Positions 34,975 through 45,585 of a stretch of 64,000 nucleotides of DNA are shown piece after piece (position 1 is the stretch's first letter; every line of letters starts with the position of its first letter). The notes beneath the pieces are model-generated. The model had not been told where the DNA came from. It saw nothing but the letters and a program-made list of their open reading frames with translations, and did not search any database. Made by a program: the position numbers and the translations under genes. This DNA is from Plasmodium coatneyi (taxonomy: Eukaryota > Apicomplexa > Aconoidasida > Haemosporida > Plasmodiidae): positions 496,001 to 560,000 of the forward strand of contig NC_033561.1 of assembly GCF_001680005.1 (NCBI RefSeq), given 5' to 3'.

Positions 34975-35250
34975 ATAAAATCCTACACATACACTCCCAA
35001 AAATGCCAAATCCTACAGAACCCCCCTAAAATGTTAAATCTTACACACACACCCCTAAAATGCGAAGTCCTACACGCAAACACCCCTAATATGCGAAATC
35101 CTACACACAAACACCTAAAATGTGTAATCCTACATATACACACACTTAAATGCGAAATCCTACAGAAACCCCCTAAAATGTTAAATCTTACACATACACC
35201 CCTAAAATGCGAAATCTCATACAAACATCCTAACATGCGAAATCCTACAC
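34975..35250 (-). repeat. ~35-bp minisatellite in KIR-3 intron
   Basis: About eight imperfect units with the core CCTAAAATGCGAAATCCTAC followed by a variable ACACA-rich segment. Several units have changed GCGAAATC to GTTAAATC or GTGTAATC. Unit spacing is about 30-37 bp. The variable spacers are part of the repeat and not unique, and there is no cas gene, so this is not a CRISPR array. Confidence 0.75.
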
Positions 35251-37703
35251 ATATCCCACTTATTCAATCACCCTTATTTTATTTTTTCATTTTTTCATTT
35301 TTTCTTTCTTTTTTTTTTTTTTCTTTTCTTTCTTTTTTTTCTTTTTTTTTTTTTTTCTCTTCCTTCCTCCTGAAAGAGGAGGAATTTTTTTCCCCTTCCC
35401 CTCTGAAGGAGGAGGTGTTGTTCCATTCCTCAAGAGGGAATGTTGTTCATTCTTCCCTACCATCCTGAAGGAGAACGGGAAGAAATTTTCTCCCTTTCCT
35501 CCTTGCGCCCGTCTGAATACACGTACCTACTACACCCGTGGTGGCTCCGGAGGTTCCTTCAGCAGGAGGAGTTTCTTGTTGAGGTTGTTCTGCACGTAAG
35601 GAGTGAGTAAAAAAAAGGAATATTTCGGTGAAACCAATAGTCATTCTACGAAAGAATATGGTGGGGTGCACCCCTTCCGGTGCAAGGAGCAACACCTACT
35701 CCCGGAACATCAGCTCCTGGTGCCTCCTCCGTGTTGCTTCCTGGGATGTGGAGTTACTTCCATGTTCAATTTCGCCATCGTACCTTTAAGTTCACAATTC
35801 AACTTCAACTGCTCCTTACTTTGGTAACCTCCATATTTCTTAGTGAATGCATCATACCATTCTCCCATAGTGCTCTTACATTTCGTGTTCAATATACCAT
35901 AGGCATTCTCTATATCCTTCAAGTGTTTGTAATACTCTGGAGTACACTGCTTCGTTTCCTCTCCTTCTTCATGAAGTTGTTTCCTTATAATATCTTCGTC
36001 TTTCTTATAATCGAACACCTTCTTCAATTCTTGGAATACTTCAATATTATCATAGGAGTATATGAATTTACACCCTTTTTCTCCTGTCTGGTATGTCATT
36101 CCATTATAGATTTTATTCATAGTTTCCCGGAACTCAAAATTATTCAATTTATTGGACAATATATCCCCAACCCAGTAGTAGAACAAGTCACACCATTTTT
36201 TTCTCTCACATCCAGTACTATCCATTTCATATATGGAGCAGAATACTTCCATAATCTCCTTCTCAGTGTTCTGATCTTTAACATGCCTTGCTACTGTTTC
36301 TTTTACTCCATCATTGCAATTATCCTTATTGTGACTTTTGGCCTTGCTATTTAATTCCTTATACATTTGTACTGAGGGTAATTGTGCCAAATTTTCTTTC
36401 TATAAATATAATTGACAGGAAATGAAATATTCGTGTATTCCCAACTTCTAAATTTGTTACATTGTATGCAGAACATTACATGTGCACTACTGGGTTACTC
36501 ATCCTGAATGGGAACTAACCGTCAATGGTCCCGTCAATCTTGCTGCCACTGCTTCAGGTTCTGATTCACATTTTGAAGTTAATTGAGACAGTCCATCCTT
36601 ATTGTAGTCTTTATACTTTGTATTAAAATCATGACAATACCTATTCTTCTTGTTCATGTCACAATCCCTCTGTACAGCATCATATGCGGAAATAACTGCC
36701 TGTATGCGGTTACAATATTCTTGCTCATTTGACTTATAATGTTCCTTTAATTTTTCCCCTAAAGCTTTTTCGTCATAGTAATAATCGTGTAGTTGTTTCA
36801 AAGCATTGAAGAGACTTCCGCTGATGTTTTCAGGGTATGTAATTTGACACATATCCTTCCCGGAACCTTGCGTTAATACATCGTAAACCGTATTCATGTG
36901 GTCCGAAAATTCCTCGTCACTTAATTTTCCACAGAATATACTTCCTATATAAAAATATAGGTAATAACACAAGTCCCCTGGATATGACCTCATGTCGTAT
37001 TCGTCCTTCTTAATCATATAACACCAGGCATCCATAATTCTTTGAGTATATATTGCAATATGGGGTTTCCCCCATAGTTCCCTTCGTTTTTCATTGCAGG
37101 ACTGTGAATGCGTGGAGAAGCAATCGCTACTTGCAAGTATTTTATATACCTTCTGGGAAGGTAATGGATCTTCCATTTGGTCATCTGGTGACATGGCTTG
37201 TTATTGTTTGTCAGTGTTCCTTATTGTTTGTGGGTGTGTATATTTTTTCTGGTATATACATTATTTTGGAAATTGCTAATACACTCAAGGGGGGGAAGTA
37301 TAAAGGATATACTCGTCCGATAAGGATCATAAATATGGAAGTATTATTTATTTTAATAATGTATATTTCTGAACTTCTCAAAATATGATAACACACTATA
37401 CATATGTATGTCCAATTATTATATGTATATATAATGAAGCCAACAAAATATAGGAATAGGAGTATTGGAATAATACATGGAAGCTGATGAATCCAAATTC
37501 CTCCTGTGTACTCCTTATATATTTACTCCACACTTAAGTATTCTATGTAATTACTCACAGTACAATTTTTTATTGTTCATATACTCCTACAATACACATA
37601 GAAGCAAAATTTCTCCCTATGCAAAATACGTGCTCAAATATTCATTTATGCTCAATTATGTTATTATTAAAAGAAGGGCTTGTTATTCAGAAGAACTGTT
37701 AAC

Positions 37704-39636
37704 ACATATATGTAGTGCGCAGTTCATATATACAGAGGCCTCATTCCTACTAAAGAATGTGCACACATATAAAAATCTTGTAAGTTCAGCGTGTAGTTAT
37801 GGAATACATGAACAATGTATATATAATGTACCAAGAGTTGAAAAAAAATATACCTAAAAGGCCAGGAGGAACATACGAGTCCTCATAATAATATACCCTA
37901 CTCTACACCCCTCCTTCACGTATAGTCGTTAATAATAATATTCTTCTTTTTTATTTTTTTTTCTCTTCACTCCTCATACCTGTACTACAAATGACCCATT
38001 CATACTGAAAAACATGCATTATATACTATTTGATCTACATCACTATTTCCTTTTTAATACACATCATACATTATATATTAGTGTACTTGCGTCTTTTTTC
38101 CCTATGATAATCACATTATATAAATAACTCCTCTATACCAAGATTATGCATTATGTTACTGGAGCACCCTTCTCTTCCCCTTTCACTCACTACTACATGT
38201 TCCACCTACTAATGTACCTCACATTCTTCCTTTAATTTAAATGAAGGATTTCAGAGAACAATATACCCACTTTAAATTATATATAAATTAATTCAGGGTT
38301 TAGGTGTTCAGGATTCAGGGTTCAAGGTTCAGCGTACAGGTTTGTCGGTTCAAGGTTTAGGGTTTAGAGTTTAGGGTTCAACATTCTGTCTTCAGGGTAC
38401 AAGGATCAGGGTTTAGGGTTCATGATTTAGGGTTTAGCGTTCTGGTTTCAGGCTTTAGGTTTTAGGGTTCAAGGTTCAGGGATCAGTAATTAGGTTTGAA
38501 CGTATATGTTTCAAGGTTTAGTGATTAGGTTTTAGGATTGTTCATTTAGGGTTGAGGATTTAGGGTTGAGGATTTAGGGTTGAGGATTTAGGGTTGAGGA
38601 TTTAGGGTTGAGGATTTGGGGTTGATGATTTAGGGTTGAGGATTTAGGGTTGAGGATTTAGGGATGAGGATTTTGGGTTGAGGATTTAGGATTTAGGACT
38701 TACGGTTCAGTATTTAGTGTTTTAGTTATTAGGATTTATGTCTTCAGGGTTTAGGATTTAGGGTTTAGAATTTAGGACCTAGAATTTACGTTTCAGGGTT
38801 TATGGTTCAGGATTTAGGTTTTAGGTTTTACGTTTTTGGTTTTAGGTTTCGGGCTTTAGGTCTTAAGATTTAGGGTTAAGGGTTTAGGTTTCAGGGTTCA
38901 AGGTTCCGGGTTTTAGAGTTCAGCGTTTAGATTTCAGTGTGCAGGATTCAGGGATTTAAGATTTAGATTTTAGGTAGAATAGGTGAGTATTTTTGGTTTT
39001 AGTATTTATGGTTTAATGTTTAGGGTTCAGGGATTAGGTTTTAGAATTCAGGGTTTAGAGTTTTGAGTTCACGTTCCTTACAAATATTTTCAATAGGAAA
39101 TCCTTTTTTACTAATATAAATCCCAAAAACTAAGCGCTCAACCCTGTGCTCTCAAGCCTGAACGGTGAATAATAAAACCCTAAACCCTAAACCCTGAACC
39201 GTAAACACTAAACCCTGAACCCTAAAGCCTGAACCCTAAAACCCTAAACCCTGATCCCAGAAACCTGAACCCAGAACCCTAATCCCTGAACACTAAAACC
39301 CGAATCCTAAAACCTAAACGCTTAGCCTTACATACTGAAATCTAATACCTCCACCCTGTGCCCTGAAAACAAAACTCTTAACTATGAGCCCTCGTCTCTA
39401 AGTCCTGAGCCCTATGCTCTGAAAAGCAAACGATGAACTCTAAACCCTGGCCCTAAACCCTAAAGCCTGAACCCTAAAGGCTGAACCCTAAAACCTGATC
39501 CCTAAACCTTGAACCACATAAACCTAAACGCTAAACCCTAAACCCTGAACGCTAAACCCATGAACCCTAAACCCTGAACCCTGAAACCTAAACCATGAAT
39601 CCTAAACCCTGAACTCTAAACCCATGAACCCTAAGC
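37704..39636 (+). repeat. left arm of 1,933-bp inverted repeat
   Basis: Position x in this arm pairs with 82594 minus x in the arm 42958-44890. I checked this at three anchors: ACATATATGT at 37704/44890, ATTCAGGGTT at 38291/44303, and the inner edge AAGC at 39636/42958. No net insertion or deletion separates them, and the stretches I compared, both inside and outside the telomere-like part, were identical. Similarity ends abruptly at both edges. Confidence 0.92.
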
Positions 39637-39640
39637 GCTG
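38293..39640. repeat. intrachromosomal telomere-like array 2, fusion orientation
   Basis: G-rich heptads (38293-39075) are followed by a ~55-bp A/T spacer and C-rich heptads (39130-39640). It lies within the left inverted-repeat arm. From about 38545 to 38690 it contains a 14-bp tandem, GAGGATTTAGGGTT, in about ten copies. Confidence 0.9.
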
Positions 39641-40354
39641 GTGTAATGTACATTGAACATATGAATAAGTTACATATACTTATCACAAAGGAATAATTAA
39701 GAAAAGGAAAAATGTATCTATTATTCTGCGCTGATTGCAAATGGAGGAAGGGTGGGTGGTAGGGTTGTGGAACAAGAAAAGTATTGTTATGTAGGTAAAC
39801 ATATGTCTCTTTGAACATAAGGTGCAAACAATATCTTACATTATACTTTCTTCCAATTATTTTATATTCCACACTATTCGTCGAATACGAATGAATATGT
39901 ACACATTTTAGGATTAGGGTGGAAGAAATTGTATCTCCATTTGAACTGCACAATACTTGTTAAAAAATTTTTAATGAAACTTCTTTTAAATAACAGTTAT
40001 GCATAAATTAGGAGTATATGTGTTAGAATTTTTGTTAAAGAAAAAATTGCACCCTTCTTCGCCTTCTACATGCGTAATTGCGCGAGCGTGTATGTGAGAG
40101 TACAGGGTTCCGTGGTTATATATTACTATCGAGTAATGTAGTACATTCATGAATGAAAGAATACGGAGAATTAAGCAATTCCTTCTAAATTTGTTACTGT
40201 TTTTCAATAGTACATTATCCTTGCTACATTTCTGTATTAATTATATGTGCACATATTAATTGTGCACACAATGTTTTATATACATCCTAATGCAAGTTGA
40301 GAATACATAAATAGGAATGTATTTTCCATTAATTACACTTATGAAGAAGGAAAA

Positions 40355-42476
40355 ATGGAAGGATTACCATCAATACAGAAGTATAAGGAATTAACGGAAA
40401 AATCAGAGAATTATCACAATGAATCAAGTAACCAGGAGTTAGGAAGAATATTAAACGGTAGTCCGATTGATTCCGATATGCGCAGAAGGATTAGGCGGGC
40501 ATTCTCTTATATAGAAAACAAGGGGGAAAAGGAGAAAATACAGCATTATGACCCTTTCTATTGCTGGGTGGGTGAAGTGTTATCCAGATTTATGGAGAAT
40601 GATGAATTAGAGAGAACTATTAATGAGTTCGAGGAAAAAGTTCTACAAAGGGGGAGCGGTAAATCCAGTACTTCGGGATATACAGTTAACAGGAAAAAAG
40701 TTTTTGGAGCATTGAAAAAAGTGTTCGACTACAGTATAGATAAGGAAGTTATAGGAAAAAGAATAGCAGTAGACCGGCAACCTTGTCCTCCAGAACATCA
40801 AACATACCTGCAGAGTGTTAAGGATGCTTATGAGACTATGGGTCAGGCGTGTGCACAACGAGTGAAGAGTGAATGGTGTACTAAATATGAAACGTGGTCC
40901 GGAATCCACGGGGAGCAGCATAAATTAGAATTGAAGTGTACACTGAACCCAGGTTCTTCTGGTTCCGGTTCTACGGGAACCTGCGAACTAGGTTCCGATG
41001 GGGTAAGTGGAGGATGTGAGGGAAAAAGAAGAGCACTGAGCAGGCTGCTCTTTTTCTTCTGTTCTGCGTATAGGTGAATAGAATAAATTCATGTGTATCC
41101 CCATGAATTCACATGGAACAAATTCACATGTCCACATGTAATATTTCCATTCATCGTATAGTGAAAATGTAAAGGTGGTCTCCCTTTTTTTTATAATTGC
41201 ATCTGCAGGATCCGGATAAATTGCCTTCAGAGGAAATGTATGACAAATTCACGAAGCCCCAGTGCACCAATACTGATAAGCCCGTTGACCAAACAGTTAA
41301 GACTACACTGGAACCACTCCTAGGTAATATTGAGAACAAGGTAAAACAAGTTCTAGGAGCTTGGTACTGCGCAGAGGGAATGGAAGGGAGTGGAGGATTA
41401 TGTGGGGAACGCTGTGAGTTTCTATATTTCTATATAGGAGACTTTTTACCGGATGCTGTGAACGACAGTTCCATCTCAGGCACTATGCAGGGAATTTTTT
41501 CTGCATTGCATACTATTGGTGGGGGGCAAAAATGTCCTCCTAAATATAATAAGGAAATTAGCAGGAGCCTCTTCAAGAATGGAAAAAAAGTATTCGATTA
41601 TTACCATGATCACAGTAGGATAGAACAAAAATTACAGGACAGGGGCACAAATAATAAAGAAACCTATTGTAGGCGCGTCCAGGATGCTGCTGAAGCTTAT
41701 AGGAGGGTGCAGGATATCTGTGGCCCTCGTAATGTTATAAATGAATACTGCGTGGAATTTGAAATGACATATAAAGACCATAACCCTCAGGTGCTACTAA
41801 ATCGGATGTGTAAATCCATACTAGAAAAAGAAAGAGCTAAGTCACAGCTGCAACAGCATTCTGCGGGCAAATCAGTAAGCACTGCTGTCTCCTCTGCTCT
41901 AGCTACCATAGCATTACCAACAGCCCTATTCTTTTTATATAAGGTTACAATTATTACTTTAATTATAATTATAATTTCAAATGTACACTTAAAAGTATAT
42001 AAATAATAAACATATTCATTACATACTCTTTTTTTGTTTGTTTGTTTGTTCGTGTTCTCTATTAAACAAAAAGTGCATGTATACATACATACACACACAC
42101 ATAAAAATTGAACTTTGTACTGTATATATATGTGGGGTACACATATATTTTGAACACATTCTTTTTCCTTCCTTTCCATTTCCTTCCCTCCTTTTTATTA
42201 TTTTAGTACACTTCATTATTCGGTGGAATAAAAAACTCCTTTGGAGGAGGCAGCAGCAACATTAGTAGAAACAGAAAAAGAAGGTCCGTCCGACGGGACT
42301 TAAACACCTTCTCAGACGATTCTACAGACTACTCAACAATAGCTTCATCATCCAATTTAACAACATCAGAATCGACGGATGTTTCTACCGTATATGTTGG
42401 GCGACCACCATCCAGAGGAAGAGCAAATAATAGAAGGGGACAACAACAAAGGAATGTTAGTTACCAACGTATGTAA
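40355..42476 (+). CDS. kir: KIR-4: two-domain KIR protein between the inverted-repeat arms
   Basis: Exons 40355-41002, 41209-41943 and 42207-42476, phase 0, give 550 residues from the ATG at 40355. Domain 1 (GLPSIQKYKELT, DPFYCWVGEVLS, VFDYSID) is short and has lost a few cysteines. Domain 2 (KLPSEEMYDKFTKPQCTN, CEFLYFYIGDFL, VFDYYHDH) ends in the helix VSSALATIALPTALFFLYK. The tail ends NVSYQRM. In other members domain 1 follows a splice acceptor. Here the equivalent position reads CTTATGAAGAAGG, as if one A of CTTATAG were deleted, so the micro-exon may be lost and the internal ATG used. The gene fills the 3.3-kb spacer of the inverted repeat. Confidence 0.82.
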
Positions 42477-42742
42477 AACACACATTTCGAAGCTAACACG
42501 TCGCAAGGTAACATTAAATGTAATGTTCCCTCTCCCCCTCTTCGGAAAGGAAGCATAAATAACAGCACGCGCGCTCAGTTTATATACATGGTGGAAAGAA
42601 ACAAAATGGCACCGATTTATTTTGTTTTTACTTTTTCTTTGTGTAACGGAAAAGTGGATACCACACATTACACAGTGTTGTACGTATTCATACTACCAAG
42701 TTGAAAAAAAGTAAGTGCCCCTCTTTCTTTGAGAATTTTCTG

Positions 42743-42955
42743 TGACAAATTTATATTAGGCATTTTATTTCTTTCTTTAGACAATTTTTTTTTGACAAAT
42801 TTATATTAGGGCATTTTTTTTATTTTTTGAACAATTCTTTTTTTTGGTGCAATTTTTTCTATGTGACAAAATTTATATTAGGGCATATTTTTTGGACAAC
42901 AATTATTTTTGACAATTTTTTTTGGAATTTTTCCTGTAACATTTATATTAGGGCA
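42743..42955 (+). repeat. A/T-rich kir 3'-flank element, four copies
   Basis: GACAAATTTATATTAGGGC-type units lie near 42743-42762, 42793-42812, 42864-42884 and 42940-42955, with ACAATTTTTTT linkers. They begin about 270 bp after the KIR-4 stop. The last copy abuts the inner edge of the right inverted-repeat arm. Confidence 0.75.
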
Positions 42956-42957
42956 GG

Positions 42958-44301
42958 GCTTAGGGTTCATGGGTTTAGAGTTCAGGGTTTAGGATTCATG
43001 GTTTAGGTTTCAGGGTTCAGGGTTTAGGGTTCATGGGTTTAGCGTTCAGGGTTTAGGGTTTAGCGTTTAGGTTTATGTGGTTCAAGGTTTAGGGATCAGG
43101 TTTTAGGGTTCAGCCTTTAGGGTTCAGGCTTTAGGGTTTAGGGCCAGGGTTTAGAGTTCATCGTTTGCTTTTCAGAGCATAGGGCTCAGGACTTAGAGAC
43201 GAGGGCTCATAGTTAAGAGTTTTGTTTTCAGGGCACAGGGTGGAGGTATTAGATTTCAGTATGTAAGGCTAAGCGTTTAGGTTTTAGGATTCGGGTTTTA
43301 GTGTTCAGGGATTAGGGTTCTGGGTTCAGGTTTCTGGGATCAGGGTTTAGGGTTTTAGGGTTCAGGCTTTAGGGTTCAGGGTTTAGTGTTTACGGTTCAG
43401 GGTTTAGGGTTTAGGGTTTTATTATTCACCGTTCAGGCTTGAGAGCACAGGGTTGAGCGCTTAGTTTTTGGGATTTATATTAGTAAAAAAGGATTTCCTA
43501 TTGAAAATATTTGTAAGGAACGTGAACTCAAAACTCTAAACCCTGAATTCTAAAACCTAATCCCTGAACCCTAAACATTAAACCATAAATACTAAAACCA
43601 AAAATACTCACCTATTCTACCTAAAATCTAAATCTTAAATCCCTGAATCCTGCACACTGAAATCTAAACGCTGAACTCTAAAACCCGGAACCTTGAACCC
43701 TGAAACCTAAACCCTTAACCCTAAATCTTAAGACCTAAAGCCCGAAACCTAAAACCAAAAACGTAAAACCTAAAACCTAAATCCTGAACCATAAACCCTG
43801 AAACGTAAATTCTAGGTCCTAAATTCTAAACCCTAAATCCTAAACCCTGAAGACATAAATCCTAATAACTAAAACACTAAATACTGAACCGTAAGTCCTA
43901 AATCCTAAATCCTCAACCCAAAATCCTCATCCCTAAATCCTCAACCCTAAATCCTCAACCCTAAATCATCAACCCCAAATCCTCAACCCTAAATCCTCAA
44001 CCCTAAATCCTCAACCCTAAATCCTCAACCCTAAATCCTCAACCCTAAATGAACAATCCTAAAACCTAATCACTAAACCTTGAAACATATACGTTCAAAC
44101 CTAATTACTGATCCCTGAACCTTGAACCCTAAAACCTAAAGCCTGAAACCAGAACGCTAAACCCTAAATCATGAACCCTAAACCCTGATCCTTGTACCCT
44201 GAAGACAGAATGTTGAACCCTAAACTCTAAACCCTAAACCTTGAACCGACAAACCTGTACGCTGAACCTTGAACCCTGAATCCTGAACACCTAAACCCTG
44301 A
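42958..44301. repeat. intrachromosomal telomere-like array 3, fusion orientation
   Basis: G-rich heptads (42958-43480) then C-rich heptads (43515-44301). It is the mirror image of array 2, unit by unit, including the 14-bp tandem seen here as AACCCTAAATCCTC copies at about 43905-44050. Confidence 0.9.
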
Positions 44302-44890
44302 ATTAATTTATATATAATTTAAAGTGGGTATATTGTTCTCTGAAATCCTTCATTTAAATTAAAGGAAGAATGTGAGGTACATTAGTAGGTGGAACATGTA
44401 GTAGTGAGTGAAAGGGGAAGAGAAGGGTGCTCCAGTAACATAATGCATAATCTTGGTATAGAGGAGTTATTTATATAATGTGATTATCATAGGGAAAAAA
44501 GACGCAAGTACACTAATATATAATGTATGATGTGTATTAAAAAGGAAATAGTGATGTAGATCAAATAGTATATAATGCATGTTTTTCAGTATGAATGGGT
44601 CATTTGTAGTACAGGTATGAGGAGTGAAGAGAAAAAAAAATAAAAAAGAAGAATATTATTATTAACGACTATACGTGAAGGAGGGGTGTAGAGTAGGGTA
44701 TATTATTATGAGGACTCGTATGTTCCTCCTGGCCTTTTAGGTATATTTTTTTTCAACTCTTGGTACATTATATATACATTGTTCATGTATTCCATAACTA
44801 CACGCTGAACTTACAAGATTTTTATATGTGTGCACATTCTTTAGTAGGAATGAGGCCTCTGTATATATGAACTGCGCACTACATATATGT
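42958..44890 (-). repeat. right arm of 1,933-bp inverted repeat
   Basis: Reverse complement of 37704-39636. Beyond 44890 the sequence diverges sharply but still shows faint likeness to the KIR-3 upstream region (a shared AATTGAGCAT motif). The arms are therefore best seen as the upstream modules of KIR-3 and KIR-5 made identical by recent duplication or conversion. Confidence 0.92.
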
Positions 44891-45585
44891 TAGCAATTTT
44901 TAATTTATACGCCCATTTTAAGATTACAATTGAGCATGAATTTATCATCTGTATTAATATTCACATTTAAGGGGAGATCATATTATTATATATACATATA
45001 TATATGTGTATGTTTTATAGGTAAAGGAACAGCTAAAGAGTGAGTGTATACAAATAATATGATAATATTACTAATATTTGTATATCATCCAATAATATAA
45101 TATAATGTATAAGGAATGTATATGGGAAGTTAGCATTCTTTTCTTGTTATATGTGTGTACGCTTCTGTATAAGGGACTAAAATTTGTTCTTCACATATAT
45201 ATGTTCCTCTCACATATATGTTCTTCCCATGTATATCTCCCTTCTTTTTTAATTATTTATATACGTGTGATGATTCAGATGCATGTGTGTATAGTGTATA
45301 TTATCGTATTCCTTTGAAGAAGTTAAGGATTATGCATTATTAAAAAAAACGAGGAGTAAAATTTTGGTATATTTATAAAACCTCCATTTGTAGGACCCCC
45401 CCCTTACCCTTCAGAATATATACAAGTGATAAATCTGATGTACATATATACATATATATATTCCTTTCATGAATTAATTCAGAAGGAAGGAAGACAACCT
45501 CCATAGAAATTTTTTTCCATGTAGAGTGAATGTACAAAAGGAATGTACATAAAGGAGCATATGTATACGCACATACATAAATACA

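Larger units (their letters stand above)
34130..37194 (-). pseudogene. kir: KIR-3: two-domain kir gene with probable frameshift and no first intron
   Basis: Minus-strand exons: 37194-36520, 36399-35696, 35589-35527, 34577-34462 and 34378-34130. The first exon starts MSPDDQMEDPLPSQKVYKIL, so the start codon and domain 1 share one exon; other members have a separate micro-exon. Domain 2 (QLPSVQMYKELN, KWCDLFYYWVGDIL, VFDYKKD) is followed by Pro/Gly/Thr-rich linkers, the helix AAVSGGLAAVGLPTIAGFLFYK, and the tail YKSFFFN..SYQNM. Phase demands that exon 2 end one base into a codon, but its 704-bp length breaks this. The frame from domain 2 stops at a TGA near 35713, while the neighbouring frame gives a natural linker (PGSNTEEAPGADVPGV) that splices correctly. 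So either a one-base shift near 35720-35750 disables the gene or the assembly has an error. Confidence 0.7.
37195..40354. other. divergent kir intergenic region with array 2 and inverted-repeat arm
   Basis: Between the starts of KIR-3 (-) and KIR-4 (+). It contains the left inverted-repeat arm 37704-39636 with array 2, then about 700 bp of A/T-rich sequence leading to KIR-4. No gene is supported; the frames at 37477-37857 and 39588-40207 lack any family features. Confidence 0.6.
42477..45585. other. intergenic region between KIR-4 and KIR-5
   Basis: It contains four copies of the 3'-flank element (42743-42955), the right inverted-repeat arm 42958-44890 with array 3, and about 700 bp of A/T-rich sequence upstream of KIR-5. 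The frame at 45105-45317 begins MYKECIWE and could be a distal 5' exon, but a better micro-exon lies at 45586. Confidence 0.55.

Noticed and set aside
34975..35250. Possible CRISPR-like array
   Set aside because: Units are imperfect, the spacers are low-complexity ACACA segments, no cas genes are present, and the context is a eukaryotic intron.
34883..35468. Plus- and minus-strand frames across the KIR-3 intron (repeats of ILHIHTLKCE type)
   Set aside because: They reflect translation of the 35-bp minisatellite and pyrimidine tracts in an intron.
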